Shown: in pieces, positions 40,738 through 53,759 of the stretch | Numbering within the stretch: the stretch's first letter is position 1 | How the letters are laid out: each line of letters starts with the position of its first letter | Assembly: GCA_024362935.1 (NCBI GenBank) | Contig: JANCRA010000009.1 | Span: 13,658,001 to 13,722,000 of the forward strand | Direction: 5' to 3' | Source: Setophaga petechia | Lineage: Eukaryota; Chordata; Aves; Passeriformes; Parulidae | Length of the DNA: 64,000 bases | Translations under genes and position numbers: made by a program | The notes under the pieces: model-generated | Seen by the model: the letters and a program-made list of their open reading frames with translations, nothing else | The model's database searches: none | What the model was told of the DNA's origin: nothing

Positions 40738-40804
40738 CAACTTCCTCCCTGATCTTTTCAAGCTCGACTCCTAACTCCTTTATTTTCACAAGGGCATTTT
40801 CATT
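40738..40804 (-). CDS. MTUS2: MTUS2 coding exon (NENALVKIKELGVELEKIRE)
   Basis: The first MTUS2 exon (in transcript order) that I can find in the window: NENALVKIKELGVELEKIRE, EV, then one base of Glu. It matches human NESALVKEKEL-IEL--IRDEV, just after the QHFFRK sequence that ends the preceding exon in human. Acceptor TTAAACAG, donor GTTGGTAAGT. It starts at a codon boundary. Confidence 0.93.
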
Positions 40805-43800
40805 CTGTTTAAGGAAAAAGAGAGAAAAATATGTATAGTACCCAGGTTTATCCCAGATAAGCACTTTCACATGTTCATTTAGTAAAGCAGATTAGATTGA
40901 TTCCTCATACTACTTTTTTTTTTTTTTAGGGGATTTTTAGGGGAGGGGAGTGGGATTATAATGAACTCATTCAGTTTTTAAATCAAGCTTAGGGGTTACA
41001 ACTCATGGGCTACCAGTGTCTTATATGTCTACAAGTACATGTACACATGACAGTGCAGAATTGTTAACTCCTATGTGTCTACAAAGGCATCTCTATTTTT
41101 TAATAATTTTGTGGTCAGTCTGCATATCATTTATGGCTGTACTGCATGCACAAGATGGATTTATTAAAACTTAAATTTTTTTCATCTGTTTAAGCCTGCA
41201 TTTAACCACCTCCAATCATATTAATATGTTCACAGAGTCAAACTGACAGAGCAGATTGCTGTACTCACACCATTTTATGCATGGTGAGCATACCAATACA
41301 AACACCACTAATAACCTGATGTTCATGCCCATCTCCACATCTATTTCTGTGATTTTATTTATTTATTAGGCTCCTTTCCTTGACTAGTCTCAAAAGAAAT
41401 CTGAATATTTAAGAAGTAAAGCAGATGAATTGGCTAAAGGAAAATTAAAATGTATTTACATGAGCAATGTTAAAGTGTTATTATCAAAATGCAAGGACTT
41501 TGACAGTAGGTACCTGACTAGTGCTGTGCAAACTGACAAACAAAATTCTTATCTCCATCCACTGGAGTCTGATTTAGTACAATAAATTCCAGCATAGCAG
41601 TTCAATCATATGGGCACTTTAAATTGGGATGTATCATGAATCATATTAGAAAGAAGACAAAGGAGTGTACCCTGCTGGGAAGATCACTAATGATTAATAA
41701 AACTAGATCAGGTTACTATAAATATGTCCTGGGTTAGAAAAGGTCAAGAATCCTTAAAGGACACTACAGAAAAATCATATTCAATACAAAAAGCAGTGCA
41801 GCAGTAAATTGAATTAAAAGCAGTCCTAGAAACCAAATCTTTCTGTATTAAGCAAGCAAAGCTAATAAAAATCTAGGGCACAGACAGGATTAGTTTGGCT
41901 GCAGGATACATAGCAGATAAGATAGCAAGTCAGTTTTATATTACAGAAATGAAAGTGGAAAAAAAAATCAGAACTTAATGTTTCTGTGTATTTTCCTGCA
42001 CCTAACTTTTAGCTCTGTTAAGAGAAGTAACACGACTTCATTTCTAGTAATACCAGAATAACAGAATCTGGACTTTGAATTAATCCCTTACATACTGCCC
42101 TTTTGGGATGATTTCCACCAGATCCAAACTACATTCTTTCTAGAATGTTTGCTGTAAATGGAGTGATAAACTGAAGTGATTTGAGAGCCTTGAAGGCTTG
42201 AGGAGCCCCAGATGATGTGGGCATCTTTCTTATTCAGTTATGGGCAGAAGCCAGGAGTGCAAGGCCTGGCTCCCCCAGTGACTCCTCCTGGCTCCATACC
42301 CTGCTGAGTAATGCACAGGGGGCTGTGTGCCAGGACTGCAGAGTGTCCAGTCTTCACCAACTGCATTAGGCTCAGAATAAAATTATGTGGATTCTTACAG
42401 ATTTCTTTTTCCTAGTTAGTCAAAAAGTTATGGGGGAAAAAAAAAGTCCAGACAAATACAGCCTGATATAGTAAAAAACCAGATTCCTTCACATAGATTC
42501 CCAAACCAGCAGCCTTACAGGAGTAAGGTTTCCCCTTTTGGAGAATACCATTGTGTCTGCCCATATGGTCTGTTTAACTCACTGGAGTCATTTTCAGAAG
42601 TGCTCTTGACAGAGTGCCAGGCCTGGTACCCTTGAAGGTGGGTGCTCAGGGATATACTGGATATAGGACTTGGAGATGGGAAGCACCCACTCAAATTACC
42701 AGCTCTCATTCTTTGAAACAAAAGCCATTCAAAGCAAGGGAGCTCTGCACAAATAATTTCCAGAACCTACTGATAAGCAAAACTCAATGGGATTGTTAAA
42801 AGCAAATAAAACACACATTTTTTGGGAGAAAAAGCATTAAAAATTTTGATTCCCCATAAGAAATATTACAGACTCCACATTTTACATGATGTTTTATCTT
42901 GGATAAGGTTTTTCCTTCCCTTGAGGACACTTGGTTGTGGGATCCTCTCCAAAAATGTGGAGAACTGCCATGGTGCCAGCTTAAACATGCTATCCCATAA
43001 CTCCAGCTCCAGCATGGGCACCAAGTCACCAGGGCAGTGGGGGTCATGTCTGCCTCCCACCACACTGGGGCTGTGGTTTCCAGAGCAGAGCAGCCCCTGG
43101 GGCTTCCATGGCAGCCAGATCAGCACAGCTCAGGTGCCTTGGCTGTCATTTTACTGCTCTGCCAATACTTCTTGCACTGTGTTTTATTTTGGTGAGAGCT
43201 TCCTGTCTGCTCTTTGGGACCTCATACTTATATTTCCTGGGAGATCAGAAGTGCAAGGGTTGCCCTCAGCACCAAGGCCTCCAGTAGTCCCTCTTTCTCG
43301 GAGAGTTCTTTTGGAGAGCAACAGCACAAAACCTTATCTTCCTCTCGTGGAAGAGCAGCGAGGTGCAGCTTTGGCTGATCATCAAGTCAGCCTCACAGTT
43401 TCCTGGATGTGCAGTGAACTCACAAATCCCTGACATCTCCTGTAACTGCAACCTGCTTTGTCAGTGTGACACGATAGATTCGCCCTGCACATGTTCCTGC
43501 AACACTGTAAACATGACAGCAATGCAAAACAAAAGAGCCCTGCTTGTTATCATCAGCGTGGCTCTGCAGATAACCAGCACTCCACTGTCAGTGTAGCCAG
43601 GGAACTGGGAATGTCAGAGCTAAGGAAACCAAACATTACTGTAGGGCAAATCTGGATCTGACTTTGGAACGTTAAGCTACCACATTCAGTGCTGAGATTC
43701 CTATACATCCACTGTCAAAACATCAGTGCAATTCAAAAATTCACAAGCACACAAGGAAAACTTCCCCAAAACAAGTGGATAAGAAACCAAGTCAAGAGGA

Positions 43801-46789
43801 CATCCCATTGGGTTAATCAGTCTTCATCAATTATCTCAACAAAGTATTTGAAAGAGAAGACAGGGTAACCAGCAGTAGAGCAACGAGTTGAGGTGCCCTC
43901 CTAAGAGTTTTGTGTCCACTAAGGCTCAGGATATCAAAGGAGCTTTGCAGGGATTCTCTCCTAGGTCACCACTTGGGAGTTGAGCCATTGCAGGTGAGCA
44001 TCCAAGGGCCAAATCTAACTCAGGTTTAATAAGGTTCATCAACTGTACACACCTGTTTTCAGCAGGTGAAAACATCAGAGACCTTGTAAGGAGACTGGGC
44101 AAATATCCACCATTTCCAGTGCAGCAGTTAAATGGCAAGGAAGAAAAAATAATGCTTTGATGTGGTCTGGAATTCCTTTTTTTATGCCCAAAAATGTGAG
44201 ACCAAAACAGTGCATTTTGCACAAACCAAAATGTCACATTTACTTTTCACGTACTTTTAATGAATGATGGACTGCACTACTTTTTAGAAAAATGATGACA
44301 AAGGTCTTCTGTTGGCTGCAACCCAAGAAATTACTGCTACAGTGAAGTAATTTTCATAAAGTAAGATTACACTCATGATGGAGATGAAGAAAAACATCTT
44401 CCTCATTCCTGAGCTCTGCAACATAATGATTCAGTCTTGTGCCTGGAATATGTCCCTTCTCTTCAGATAGAAAGAAAAGTAGAATAAAACAGGCAGAATT
44501 AGATGTTTGTCATACTGCTCCGTTGAATAGAAGACACAGTAGCAACTCTTTATCCTGTCATGAGCTCTGCAGCACACAGATGTCCCAATATTTTTCCTGT
44601 TAAAGGCTTCATGTTGGACAGCATTTCAGCAAGTGAAACAGACGTCAAAAATGGGACATGTGAGTTCTCAATTCAACCCAAAACATGCTGAGGATGGACT
44701 TACATCAGCACAAGGCAGGTAGTCAGCAGGTAGGCAGAGGTGCAGGAATAAACCAGGAATTTGTACAATTAAATAACAGTGGCCAAACCTAGCAGTGCTG
44801 CTCAGAAAAAAAATCAGCTGAATTTAGATATAACTGCATGCAAGGACCTAGAAAAGTAACTTGGTCAGAGAAGTCATCATATGGACCTGAGCATGGGCAA
44901 GATGCTGGCATTGCCCTAACAGATTAAGAGAGGAGGCAGTGATGAAAGCTTGTGGACAGAGGCTGAATGGGGCATCGAGCAGCCTGATCTCATTGAAGAT
45001 GTCCCTGCTCACTGCAGTGGTCTCGGACTAGATGAGCTTTAAAGGTCCCTTCCAACCCAAACTATTCTGTAATTCTGTGGTTCTAGGAAAGGCTCTGCTT
45101 TAGTTGCATGGAGCTTCAGATGACAGGTAGACATCCTCAAGGAACGTCATCAGGGAGACAAGTTGAGATTTTACCTTGGACCAGGAATAACTGAGGGATG
45201 GGGAGGCAGATTTGAGGTTTGCCTTAGAGTCTCTCTCCTCTGAGAGCTATAACCTAACTAAGAGGTACTAATGAATTAGAAATACTAATTAAGTAAACCT
45301 CCAGGTACTTGTTAACAATACGTAAGTAATAGCAGAACCATCATAGAAATGGAAATGGGTCAGATCAGGCAAGGAACGCCAGAAAATTGCTCAGACCCAT
45401 AAAGGAAGTCAGCAGCAGCTAGAAAGCAATCATGGGAGCCTGGAGTTACCTTCTCAAACTGACATGACTCTCCACCCTGCCAACTTACACGTTTGCTTAT
45501 ATTCCAAGATCCAAATGCATGTACAGTGTCTCCACTGTACAAACACTTCTCAGTTCTCCACAGTATCTCCTAAAAACTCTGTGCACACAGATGCTCTGTG
45601 GCACTTGTTATTAAAACTGCTCCTCCAGAACAGCTGTCTTCCATGCAGAGCTTTCAAAGTACTAAAAAAAAAAAATCCCTGACCTGCAAATGGTGCTTAG
45701 TCACTGTTGTGCTGTATTCAGACCTCCCTGTGGCAAGGTATTATATTATAATTGGAAAGAGAATAATATACATTGGGAATTCTCTTATACCAATAAATAT
45801 TTCAGATGACACTTGTAGAAGCAATAACTGAATCCCACTGCAGCTGATACTCAAAATTACCTACAATCTTCCTTTAAAAAGAGGTGTTTACAATCTGTTC
45901 AATCGTGCTGGTTGTCAGGTAATCCTTCTTCATAACACCCTTTAGGTTAAAGTTTGGTTAAAGTTTACAAGCACTTAGATATTCCACAGTGACTGCACTT
46001 TGCCAAGTTTTATATTAACCTGGACATTTTTTCTTAACCTGGTTAGTAGCATATCTCAAGCTATACTTGAACTATCATTAGGTAAATGGGCGACACTATC
46101 AGTTTTTCATTTAACAGAGTTATATGAATATACCATAAAGCCAAACTCTAACAGAATACATTGCACAAACATGTTTCTGCCAACATATTTTCTATTAAGT
46201 AAATTAAATGCATGTATTCATTTTCTCACTCTTCTGTACATAAATCCCAGGCAAATTTCCAGAAGAATAATGAGAAAAACTATGTATTCAAAGTGCCCCA
46301 CAATTCCTCTTGCACATGCTATTTTTCTGTTGCCGGTAGCTCTCTATGTACTTCTGCACTGACATTTCTTACATGACCCATTTTGGTGCCTAGGAATGTG
46401 TTTGATTTAGATTCACACAAACGTAAGAAAACAGGTAGTTTTGTCTTGTTTCACTTCTCCTAGACTGGAGAGTCATTCCTCTGTTGGAGATGTAAAACTT
46501 TAGGACAACCAGAGGCTGAATAATCTCTCTTTAAACTTTAAAACTCTCTGCAAGTTTCCTTTATAATTTGTACTCCACATGGCTATTAAAAATGTAAGAA
46601 AATCAGAGCAAAACATCAAACCGACTGTTGCTACAGAAGATGCCAGCAGTCCCTTCTTGCTTCACGAGCATCCAACCCTTCAATTTAGACTGCAGGATAA
46701 ACTTATGTAAGGCACTGCAGTGCATGAGAAAGCGACACTTAGACCTGTCCCTGGTGAAGGGGAGATCAGCACACTGCAAACAAGCCGAG
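40805..46789 (-). other. MTUS2 intron, exon-proximal part
   Basis: No coding exon is recognised. I searched for the preceding MTUS2 exon (ending near Q-H-F-F) and did not find it. A CR1 tail lies at 44966-45086. The 203-codon plus-strand frame at 42822-43433 has no protein-family features and is not called. Confidence 0.6.
44966..45086 (+). mobile_element. CR1 LINE 3' tail
   Basis: Typical CR1 3' text: AGCAGCCTGATCTCATTGAA, GATGTCCCTGCTCACTGCAG, GGTCCCTTCCAACCCAAAC, ending in repeated ATTCTGT/AATTCTGT/GGTTCT units. It is a severely 5'-truncated copy. Confidence 0.92.
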
Positions 46790-47940
46790 CATCGCTCCCC
46801 TCTCCGCCACCCGGGAAGCGCATCCTCCACCAACCCCAGCGATAAGCAGCAGCACAGGCTCTATCACCGCTACCGTCCTTCCTTTTCCCTAAAGGACTTA
46901 AGAAAGAGGCAAAAGTACCGTCTCGTCCTCGCACAGAGAGGGGGGAAAACACGTGGAGCAGCATTTGCCCATCCTGGCAGGACAGCCGCCCACCGGACCG
47001 ACAGCCGCCGGACTGCCGCCAGCCCGGCCCCGAGCCGGAGGATGAGCCCCGGGCGGCGACACTGTCAGAAAGGGATGTCACGTCCCGGCGCGCCGAGACG
47101 GGCCAAGGGGACCTTTCACCCTGATGTCTCCCGGAGCGCCGCGGGATGCCGGGGCCGGGGTCGCGACGCCGGGAGCGGGGAAGGGACGGTGCCGCGGGGC
47201 GGGCGGCTGCGGAGTCCGGCGGGTTCGGCCCCCGGTGAGCGCTGCCCGCTGCCCGCCCTGCTGCTCGCCGCTGGATCCGGCCTCTCCCGAAAAAGGCTGC
47301 TCCGGCTGGCAAAGGCTTGCCCACAGCAGGGCACGTCCAGCAGCGCCATCGCAGGGAATTGCCGGGGCGGGCAGCTGCGGGACGGGGCTGCAAACTTCGC
47401 AGCGAAAGCCCCAGAGGCGCTGAAACCCGAGACTGAGCCTGTGCTCCCAGCCGGGGTGCCGCTGGGTTCTCTCTCCTCTTCGTGTCGCATCCACGGCCAC
47501 TGATGAGCGCGGTCCCCGTGCTGCGCACCCGCTCGGATGGCGCCTTTAAGCCGAGCGGGTCCCGGCGGGCTGCCGGCGCTGTTGCTGTCCCGCAGCGCTC
47601 CCAAATCCACTCCCGGATCTGCCGCACTGGGCTCCTGCCGGCCGCCGTGCGGGCCCCGCGGTCCTGCCGGCTCTGCGCTGCTCTGCCGGCTCTGCGCGGT
47701 CCTGCGCTTCTGTGCCGTCTCTGCGCGGCTCAGCGCGGTCCTGCGCGGCTGTGCCGGCGCGTCCCCTGCGAGCGCAGCGCTGCGCGGCTCCGCGGGGCCG
47801 GCGCTGCCTGCCAGCGGCTCGCTCCAGGCTGCGGCGCCGGCCGCCAGCTCGTCCGCCGGCCTTAGGGGTGTCCCCCCTCTCGTGGGTGTCCCCCCGCTCC
47901 CGGGTGTCCCCCCGGTCCCCGAGACGGTCTAATCGCCCCG
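46790..47940. promoter_or_regulatory. CpG island inside the MTUS2 intron (candidate internal promoter)
   Basis: About 1.15 kb of very GC-rich, CpG-dense sequence (CCGGCGCG, GCGCGGC, CCGCGGGGC and similar throughout), set in AT-rich intron. Such islands usually mark vertebrate promoters. Shorter MTUS2 transcripts from internal promoters are known in mammals, and the next exon downstream on the minus strand starts at a codon boundary, which suits an alternative first exon. Strand and start site cannot be fixed: a plus-strand donor-like CCCCGGTGAGC lies near 47233, and on the minus strand an ATG with G at -3 and +4 lies near 47350. Open frames of 291-315 codons here reflect lack of stops in GC-rich DNA. 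Confidence 0.7.
47867..47920. repeat. 18-base minisatellite, three copies
   Basis: Three head-to-tail 18-base units each beginning GGTGTCCCCCC (47867-47884, 47885-47902, 47903-47920), with differences only in the last seven bases. It sits at the edge of the CpG island. Confidence 0.9.
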
Positions 47941-50900
47941 AAAGGGCTTTCCTTGAAGTCGTTTAGTTAAATCGTGAGAACGATCAGCACCCATTGGATC
48001 CCGGTGACTCCTCATAATGGCAAAACCAGTATCTGCAAAGTACTCAGAGACTTCTGTAATTCTCAAGGGCTGGCATAATTTTTTGCCCCTGCATTTACAT
48101 ATTTACATCACTAAACCTAACCTTAAGCTGCCTATACACACGGGTGTGCTGTATATATCCGGTCTGTATCAGTTTGCCCGCTGGGAACACATTTTCTTGG
48201 CTGGACCCAGGACATGGAGTTACAGCAGCCTCATTTCTCCCGGGCTGCTGCCTTTGGCATGGCATATTTACATTAAAATTTTCCTCTAACAATTTACGTT
48301 AAGGGCAATGCTGGGAAAAGGCAAAAGAGTTCAATGACTCATACCTAAGGTGGTATTTGTGCTGCGTCCACTGTTTAAACCTGAAAATCACAATTTTCCT
48401 GAAAGCCAAATCACTACCAAACATACAGAAAAGTAACATTGCCTGCACTGCTGAACAGCTCTGCCTTCTGCTGGGAAAGATGCTCAAGTCTGTGCTTCTC
48501 TGGACAGATGTTTTTGTTTAAATGTTTGTTCAACTGTGACTGGTGATGCACAAAGTGGTTTTAAAAATAGTAGGAGTCAACAAGAATGTCCAACAAAACT
48601 GTGGTAAATTACATTTAAATTCTCAGGTAACTTCGGTTTGTGTCAACTTATTCTCTGTATCTCTCTTCCTCAGTCCTGCCAGGACTTCAGCTAAAGTTTT
48701 AGAGTATCATGGTCAAGTAATTAAAAACAAACAAACAAAGAAAGCCAACAAGATAGAAACCCTGCCTACCACACAAATAAACAAAAAACCAAAACACCAA
48801 ACCGAATTTAAAATTGCACTCCAAGTACATTACTAAGACGCCTTTTAACATTTGCTTTCAAGACCTAACTTCCTTTACAGCATCTGAACATTAATTTGGT
48901 TGGCCTATTGAACAGCTACAGAGTAGAGGTACAATAAGACTTCCTTGTATTATGAAATCATTTCATCCTCACTGTAGGAGCTTCTCTTTCTTGCCACACA
49001 ACCTGAAATCTGTAATTTGGATCTTTTACAGCCCAAATCTGAACTGGAAACTTTTTAACTGCCATAGAAAAAACCTACATAACCACTTGCAGACAATTAT
49101 CATGGCCATTTCTCTGAGTTGACCATTAGAACTACAGTATTTAGATCCATGTCTGACTGTCAGGCAGGGAAAACAAAACCTGGTCAATATTCCTTTCGTA
49201 ATGCTTTTAAAATGAACAACTCATCTTCTTCAACCGCTTTGCTAAAAATGGGGGATTTGCTGCTTGCATATGATTATAAATCCAAGGTAAATGTTAGCTA
49301 GCAAGGTCTATGCATGACTTTAGTACCTCTTAAGCACTAAACTGGAAGAGAAAATATTAAAGTGAAACCTAAATTAAGCAGAAACCATCTGTTGTCCTTC
49401 TGGCAAGGGTGAATTGAGGTCCCACAGGCTTATTTAGATTGATAAGGATGTGCTTGGGAAAGCTGCTGGGCTCTTTGGTCAGTTTAGATCCTTTTGGAGA
49501 AAGTAAGACTAAACTCAGTTTGAATTAAACCTCATCTTTCAGGTCAAGGTGTGTAGCATTAAGGTGAGAAAAGACCAAAGTTAAGAAAGCAAATGAAAAT
49601 AGAAACTATTTTAAAGAGCAGTTCCTCAGTAAAACACACAAACGAGGAGGATGAAGAAAGAATTTAGGAGGGGTCTCTGTGGTGGCAGCATGCTGACAGG
49701 TTGGTTACTATGTGGAGGGTTTTGAGGACACACCTGAAGGCAGCAATGCCTCAGGAATAAGGGATACAGAAAGGGAAATTAACATAACTGAGACAGGAGC
49801 AAAATACTCAGCAAAGCAGGCACATCCAAGGAGAGGTCAGCCCATACACCCAAATTCTGTGAGAACTGGCACTTTAAACAGCAAAATAAGGTTTTAAAAT
49901 TATTGATTCTTAATTTTAAACTGCAAGACCCATCTGCCTGATTTCAGTGGCATGTGGCACTTGGATCAAATACTGAGAGGAATAATATTTTAAAAACACC
50001 CTGTTGAGCACAACAGGGCACCAAAGGCAGATAGAACCACACCAGTGCAGACTGCTGCCTCTGTAAACTGAAATAATTGATATATTTAGATAAGGGTAAT
50101 ATGTAACTCCCACCTATTGGGGACCAAGTGACCACGTGGTGCCACCATCACAACATTGCTCATCAGTCTGGGAAAGACTGGGAGTTGCTGAAGAAGTAAG
50201 TGGGGCGGAGGCCCTTGGGGGAAGAGGACAAGGAGCTGGGGTAAATGGAACTATTGGGCTGAGTGGAGCTAATGAAGAGAGCTGTTCAAAGAATCAGTCC
50301 TGGGGGCAAGTTACATCATTCACTTTTGACCCTGGTCAAATATTAGTGAATGCTAATGTGATGTTGGGATGCACTGTCCATCAAGGGGAGATGCTAAAAC
50401 ACCAAGGTGAGAGAGTTAAAACACCCTGCTTGTCAAGCTGAATGCTACTTAGGGCTATAGGGGCAGTCAAGATAAGAAATATAGAATACTGAGCAGTCCA
50501 AGGTCCCAATCACAGGGACAAATACCAGGAAATTCAAGTAGAAGATGGAAACTCATCAGCTGGAAATAACAGCAAAAGCCTGTGTTGCTTATCCAGTCAT
50601 GGGATAAATAAGAATGATGTCTACTGTACAGATCTGAATAAATCACATACAACCTTAGGTTCTAGTAAACACTAAGAGGGAAGTTTAAGTGCTTCAAGAA
50701 AAGCCACAGAGAGATCTCACCTGAAACCTCAGACGGTTCTGGTTCCCCATGTTTGGGGGATAGCAGTTCTGAGGCAGGGAATATGTATTACCTACACCAC
50801 TGGAGGGGTGCCATGTAAATACACATCTGCTTCTTCTATGAAAACAACAGTAAAGTTGGAAAATTACAGCTTTCTATAAATATAGGGAGAACAGCAAGAG

Positions 50901-53249
50901 AGGCAGAAGTACTTCAAAGTCAAAAAATGTATTTATGTAAGGATGTAAGGGTGTGAACTTCGGCATACCTAAATCACAAGAGATTCTGAAACAGTCATCT
51001 GGTAGAAACAAAGGAAAATATAATGACTTTCAAGCTGAAAATCAATCATTTTAGAGAAGAAATTATAGGGTTTGGCAACAGGGAGGATCTGGATTTGATG
51101 ACCTGGAATGAACTTTGCTAGTCTTTCCTTTCCATACCAATATATTGCTATGGATCTTGCTGATGGTCCACACCCAGAATGTGAATGTGCCTCTGCCAAA
51201 AGGCTTTGCATGGAGCTCTGTCCCAACAGATCTGGCTCACATTTCCCTTCAAGGCAGAATGAACAAGTCTGTGGATCAGAGAGATCAACATGGGCTGGGA
51301 AAACCTGCACAGTTAGTTAAAAAAACCATCCTTCATAAAAGCTGTGATTTTGCTTCATTACTGGAAAGAGAAAATACAGATAAATACACAAAGAAAGATG
51401 TTCCTTATGTAAAGGATTAGCAACAAACCTAAGAGGAAAGAAGTCTTATAAATTTAGATTTTAAAACATAAAAGTAATTGCACAAGACAAGTGACTTAAC
51501 AGGGTATGGTTTTACAATATTTATTGACTTCAGTGGAAACACCATGTAGTTAGCACCTGACAGGGTAAGGCTCCTGGGCAATTAAAGGCCAAGGAAGATA
51601 CCTGCACGTTCCTAAATGTCCCAGAGGAGTGGCTCAGTCTATAAACAACCTATTCTAATGGTAAAGAGGCACCATGGGCAGCAATTTTTCCCTACAGTGA
51701 CAGAATCAATGCTTTCCTCCACCATGCACATAATACTATTCCTATTCTCTGCCCAAGCTATTCCAATATTTTACATCTATCTGAACTAAATTGACAGTGG
51801 TAGGGATAAATTAGCCATATTTTATAATTTACTATGGTCCCCAAATAGGGCACATTATTCTCTTTAGCTCCATAATGGTCTTTATGTATCAGTGCATACA
51901 TTCTGCTCTGTAGAGAATAAACAATCAATCACCGGGGTTCTATACATATATTCTAACATATACAAGAAGATTTTAATTCCTAATCGTTAGTATCTGATGT
52001 TTCCCTATTTTATGGAGGCTGGCTAACCTTCCTGGGAGAGATATAGCACTTTCCCTGGATTTTCACAGTGCAAAGATGTGGCAAAGTGTGAAGATGGAGA
52101 TCCATGGAGAAGGAAAAACAGAAGTGAAGACTGAGGAAAGCTCTGGGAGATAAAGGTAGTAAGGCAGAGCTATGTGTGTCCCAGAGCAGGAGAATCCTCA
52201 AGGGAACTGCATATTATTCATCCTTTATGAAATGCTGGAAAGGCTTGCTGAAGGGCATAGCATGTGAAGTATGTCAAACAAATATTTCATTTAATTTAAA
52301 TAGATAACACTCAGGGCATGAGCAGCAAAAGACAGTACAGGAAACATGAAGGAAATTTTTTTGCAAGAGGACTGCCAGCTCTAGGAATTAGTTGATAGGG
52401 CAGTATCCAGTGCTTATGAAAATAAACAAAAGAAGCAAGGAAAAAGTTGATAGTGGTGAGGACCAAGGAGACTGAAGGCAGCACCATGAGGATACAAAGA
52501 GAGATAACTGGGAGAGAAGGCTGAGATGAGGCATAGCAAAAGTTCAAAAACTTCTTCACCTGGTAAAGAAACAAAAGTACAGATTCAAAAAAAGAGATGA
52601 GACTAAGGAGAAAGGAAAGATTGTACTGCAGGTGGCATTTCAGAGGACAAAGGGACATGTAGTGGTGAAGGGAGACAAGGAACAGGAGACTGCAGGAATG
52701 AGGAGAGACGTGACAGTCAGATGCAGAGGAGCTGGTGCACAACTGAGACACTGCAAAGTCTGAAATGTCTCAGCTCTGGAGAGCGATGGATAAGCCAGGC
52801 TATCGGCAGCTGCCGCCTCCTGGCATTCTCTGCAGTCAACAGCGGGAGGCGACGGTGACACCGACATTGAGCACCTCAAAGGACGGCGTGAGGAGGAGCC
52901 TGGCTGGCGGCACTCACTGCGGGCAGGACTTTTGTCGGAGGCAGTGCAGAGGCAGAATAGGGCAATGCTATTCCAGCAATGCATTTTGAACAGGAGGGTC
53001 AGAAAATCCTTAAGCGGCATGCCAAAGACAGGAGAGCAAGGCAAGGAGAAGGGACATCCAGCACATTTTATGTGATCATCACAACCTATTTCTCTGCATG
53101 TGCTCTCTTCAAACTCTGTTACAGTTTGTTACATGCAGGTGGACTTTGTCAGAATTTTGATATCTACAAGAGGGCAGTTGAGTATACTGACAGAGTTGCA
53201 GACAAGTAGGAAAACTGAATCTATTTTTCAACAGGCCAAACATTGGCCT
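47941..53249 (-). other. MTUS2 intron, middle part
   Basis: AT-rich sequence without a recognised exon. A local patch with more CpG than its surroundings spans about 52790-52960, inside a minus-strand frame (52640-53044) and a plus-strand frame (52765-52989); neither resembles a known protein. It could be an old retrocopy fragment or a small regulatory patch, but I cannot assign it. Confidence 0.5.
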
Positions 53250-53759
53250 TGTGATATGTAATGGAGTTAATTCATGCTGTATAAATAGATACGTGTGGGT
53301 ATAAAATATTGTAGAAATTATGTTTTAACCTCCCCAGCCAGGAACAGAGCTCTATTCAAATTGTAACTAATTCCTGGACCTTCCTGAACCATAAGTGATG
53401 ATTTCCTTGTCTCCTGCACCTGGGAGATAACATCGGGGCTTTCCTGGCCCATGATTAATTGCGGTGTATAGAAATGGATTTGCATTTGAAGAAGTGAAAT
53501 ATAATAGAAAGATGTGGTCATCTATGCCTCAGGCAGAATAAACTGTATATAAGCTGGACGCTGGAGACACTCAGGGTGAACCTTTGAGGGAAAGCTGTCA
53601 CTCTGTCAGTCAAACCTCTGGTTTAACCCAGCGCTGGTTCCTGGGACTGACGCTGTCTTGATTGTGGTGGTTGTTCGAAATTCTATTTTTTGTAATTGAT
53701 CCAATAAATCGTTGTTAAATTTTTCATAAATTTGGCTGTTGATTTGATCATTTATAACA
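53250..53759 (+). mobile_element. Solo LTR of an endogenous retrovirus (second family)
   Basis: The block has LTR architecture: TATA box TATATAA (53546-53552) followed by GCTGGACGCTGGAGACACTC, a TCTGTCAGTCAAACCTCTGG stretch, poly(A) signal in CCAATAAATCG (53703-53708), and an end ATTTATAACA. Taking TGTGAT (53250) as the start gives TGT...ACA termini and a 4-base flanking repeat GCCT (53246-53249 and 53760-53763). An alternative start at TGTAGAAAT (53310) has no matching flank. No gag, pol or env is attached. It resembles a class II songbird LTR, recalled from memory. Confidence 0.82.

Larger units (their letters stand above)
20861..40804 (-). other. MTUS2: MTUS2 (TIP150) gene, 3' part: eight coding exons
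   Basis: MTUS2 is a coiled-coil microtubule-associated protein; the human protein (TIP150, also CAZIP) binds EB1 and MCAK at growing microtubule ends. The eight exons encode 331 C-terminal residues, almost wholly heptad-repeat coiled coil, then a Ser/Pro-rich tail. Human MTUS2 is about 1369 residues, so the long N-terminal region is missing from the window, as is the EB1-binding part. MTUS2 rather than MTUS1 is chosen because the sequence has [55 protein letters not shown] and [17 protein letters not shown]1 has a different end ([13 protein letters not shown]). Phases of all eight exons join perfectly. Convergent placement next to SLC7A1 agrees with human 13q12. Confidence 0.95.

Noticed and set aside
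42822..43433. 203-codon open frame on the plus strand
   Set aside because: Low-complexity, no recognisable motif, overlapping frames on the other strand; consistent with chance inside a long intron.
46628..47627. Overlapping open frames of 315 (minus) and 291 (plus) codons
   Set aside because: They lie in the CpG island, where stop codons are rare on both strands; residues are dominated by R, A, G, P and S with no domain.
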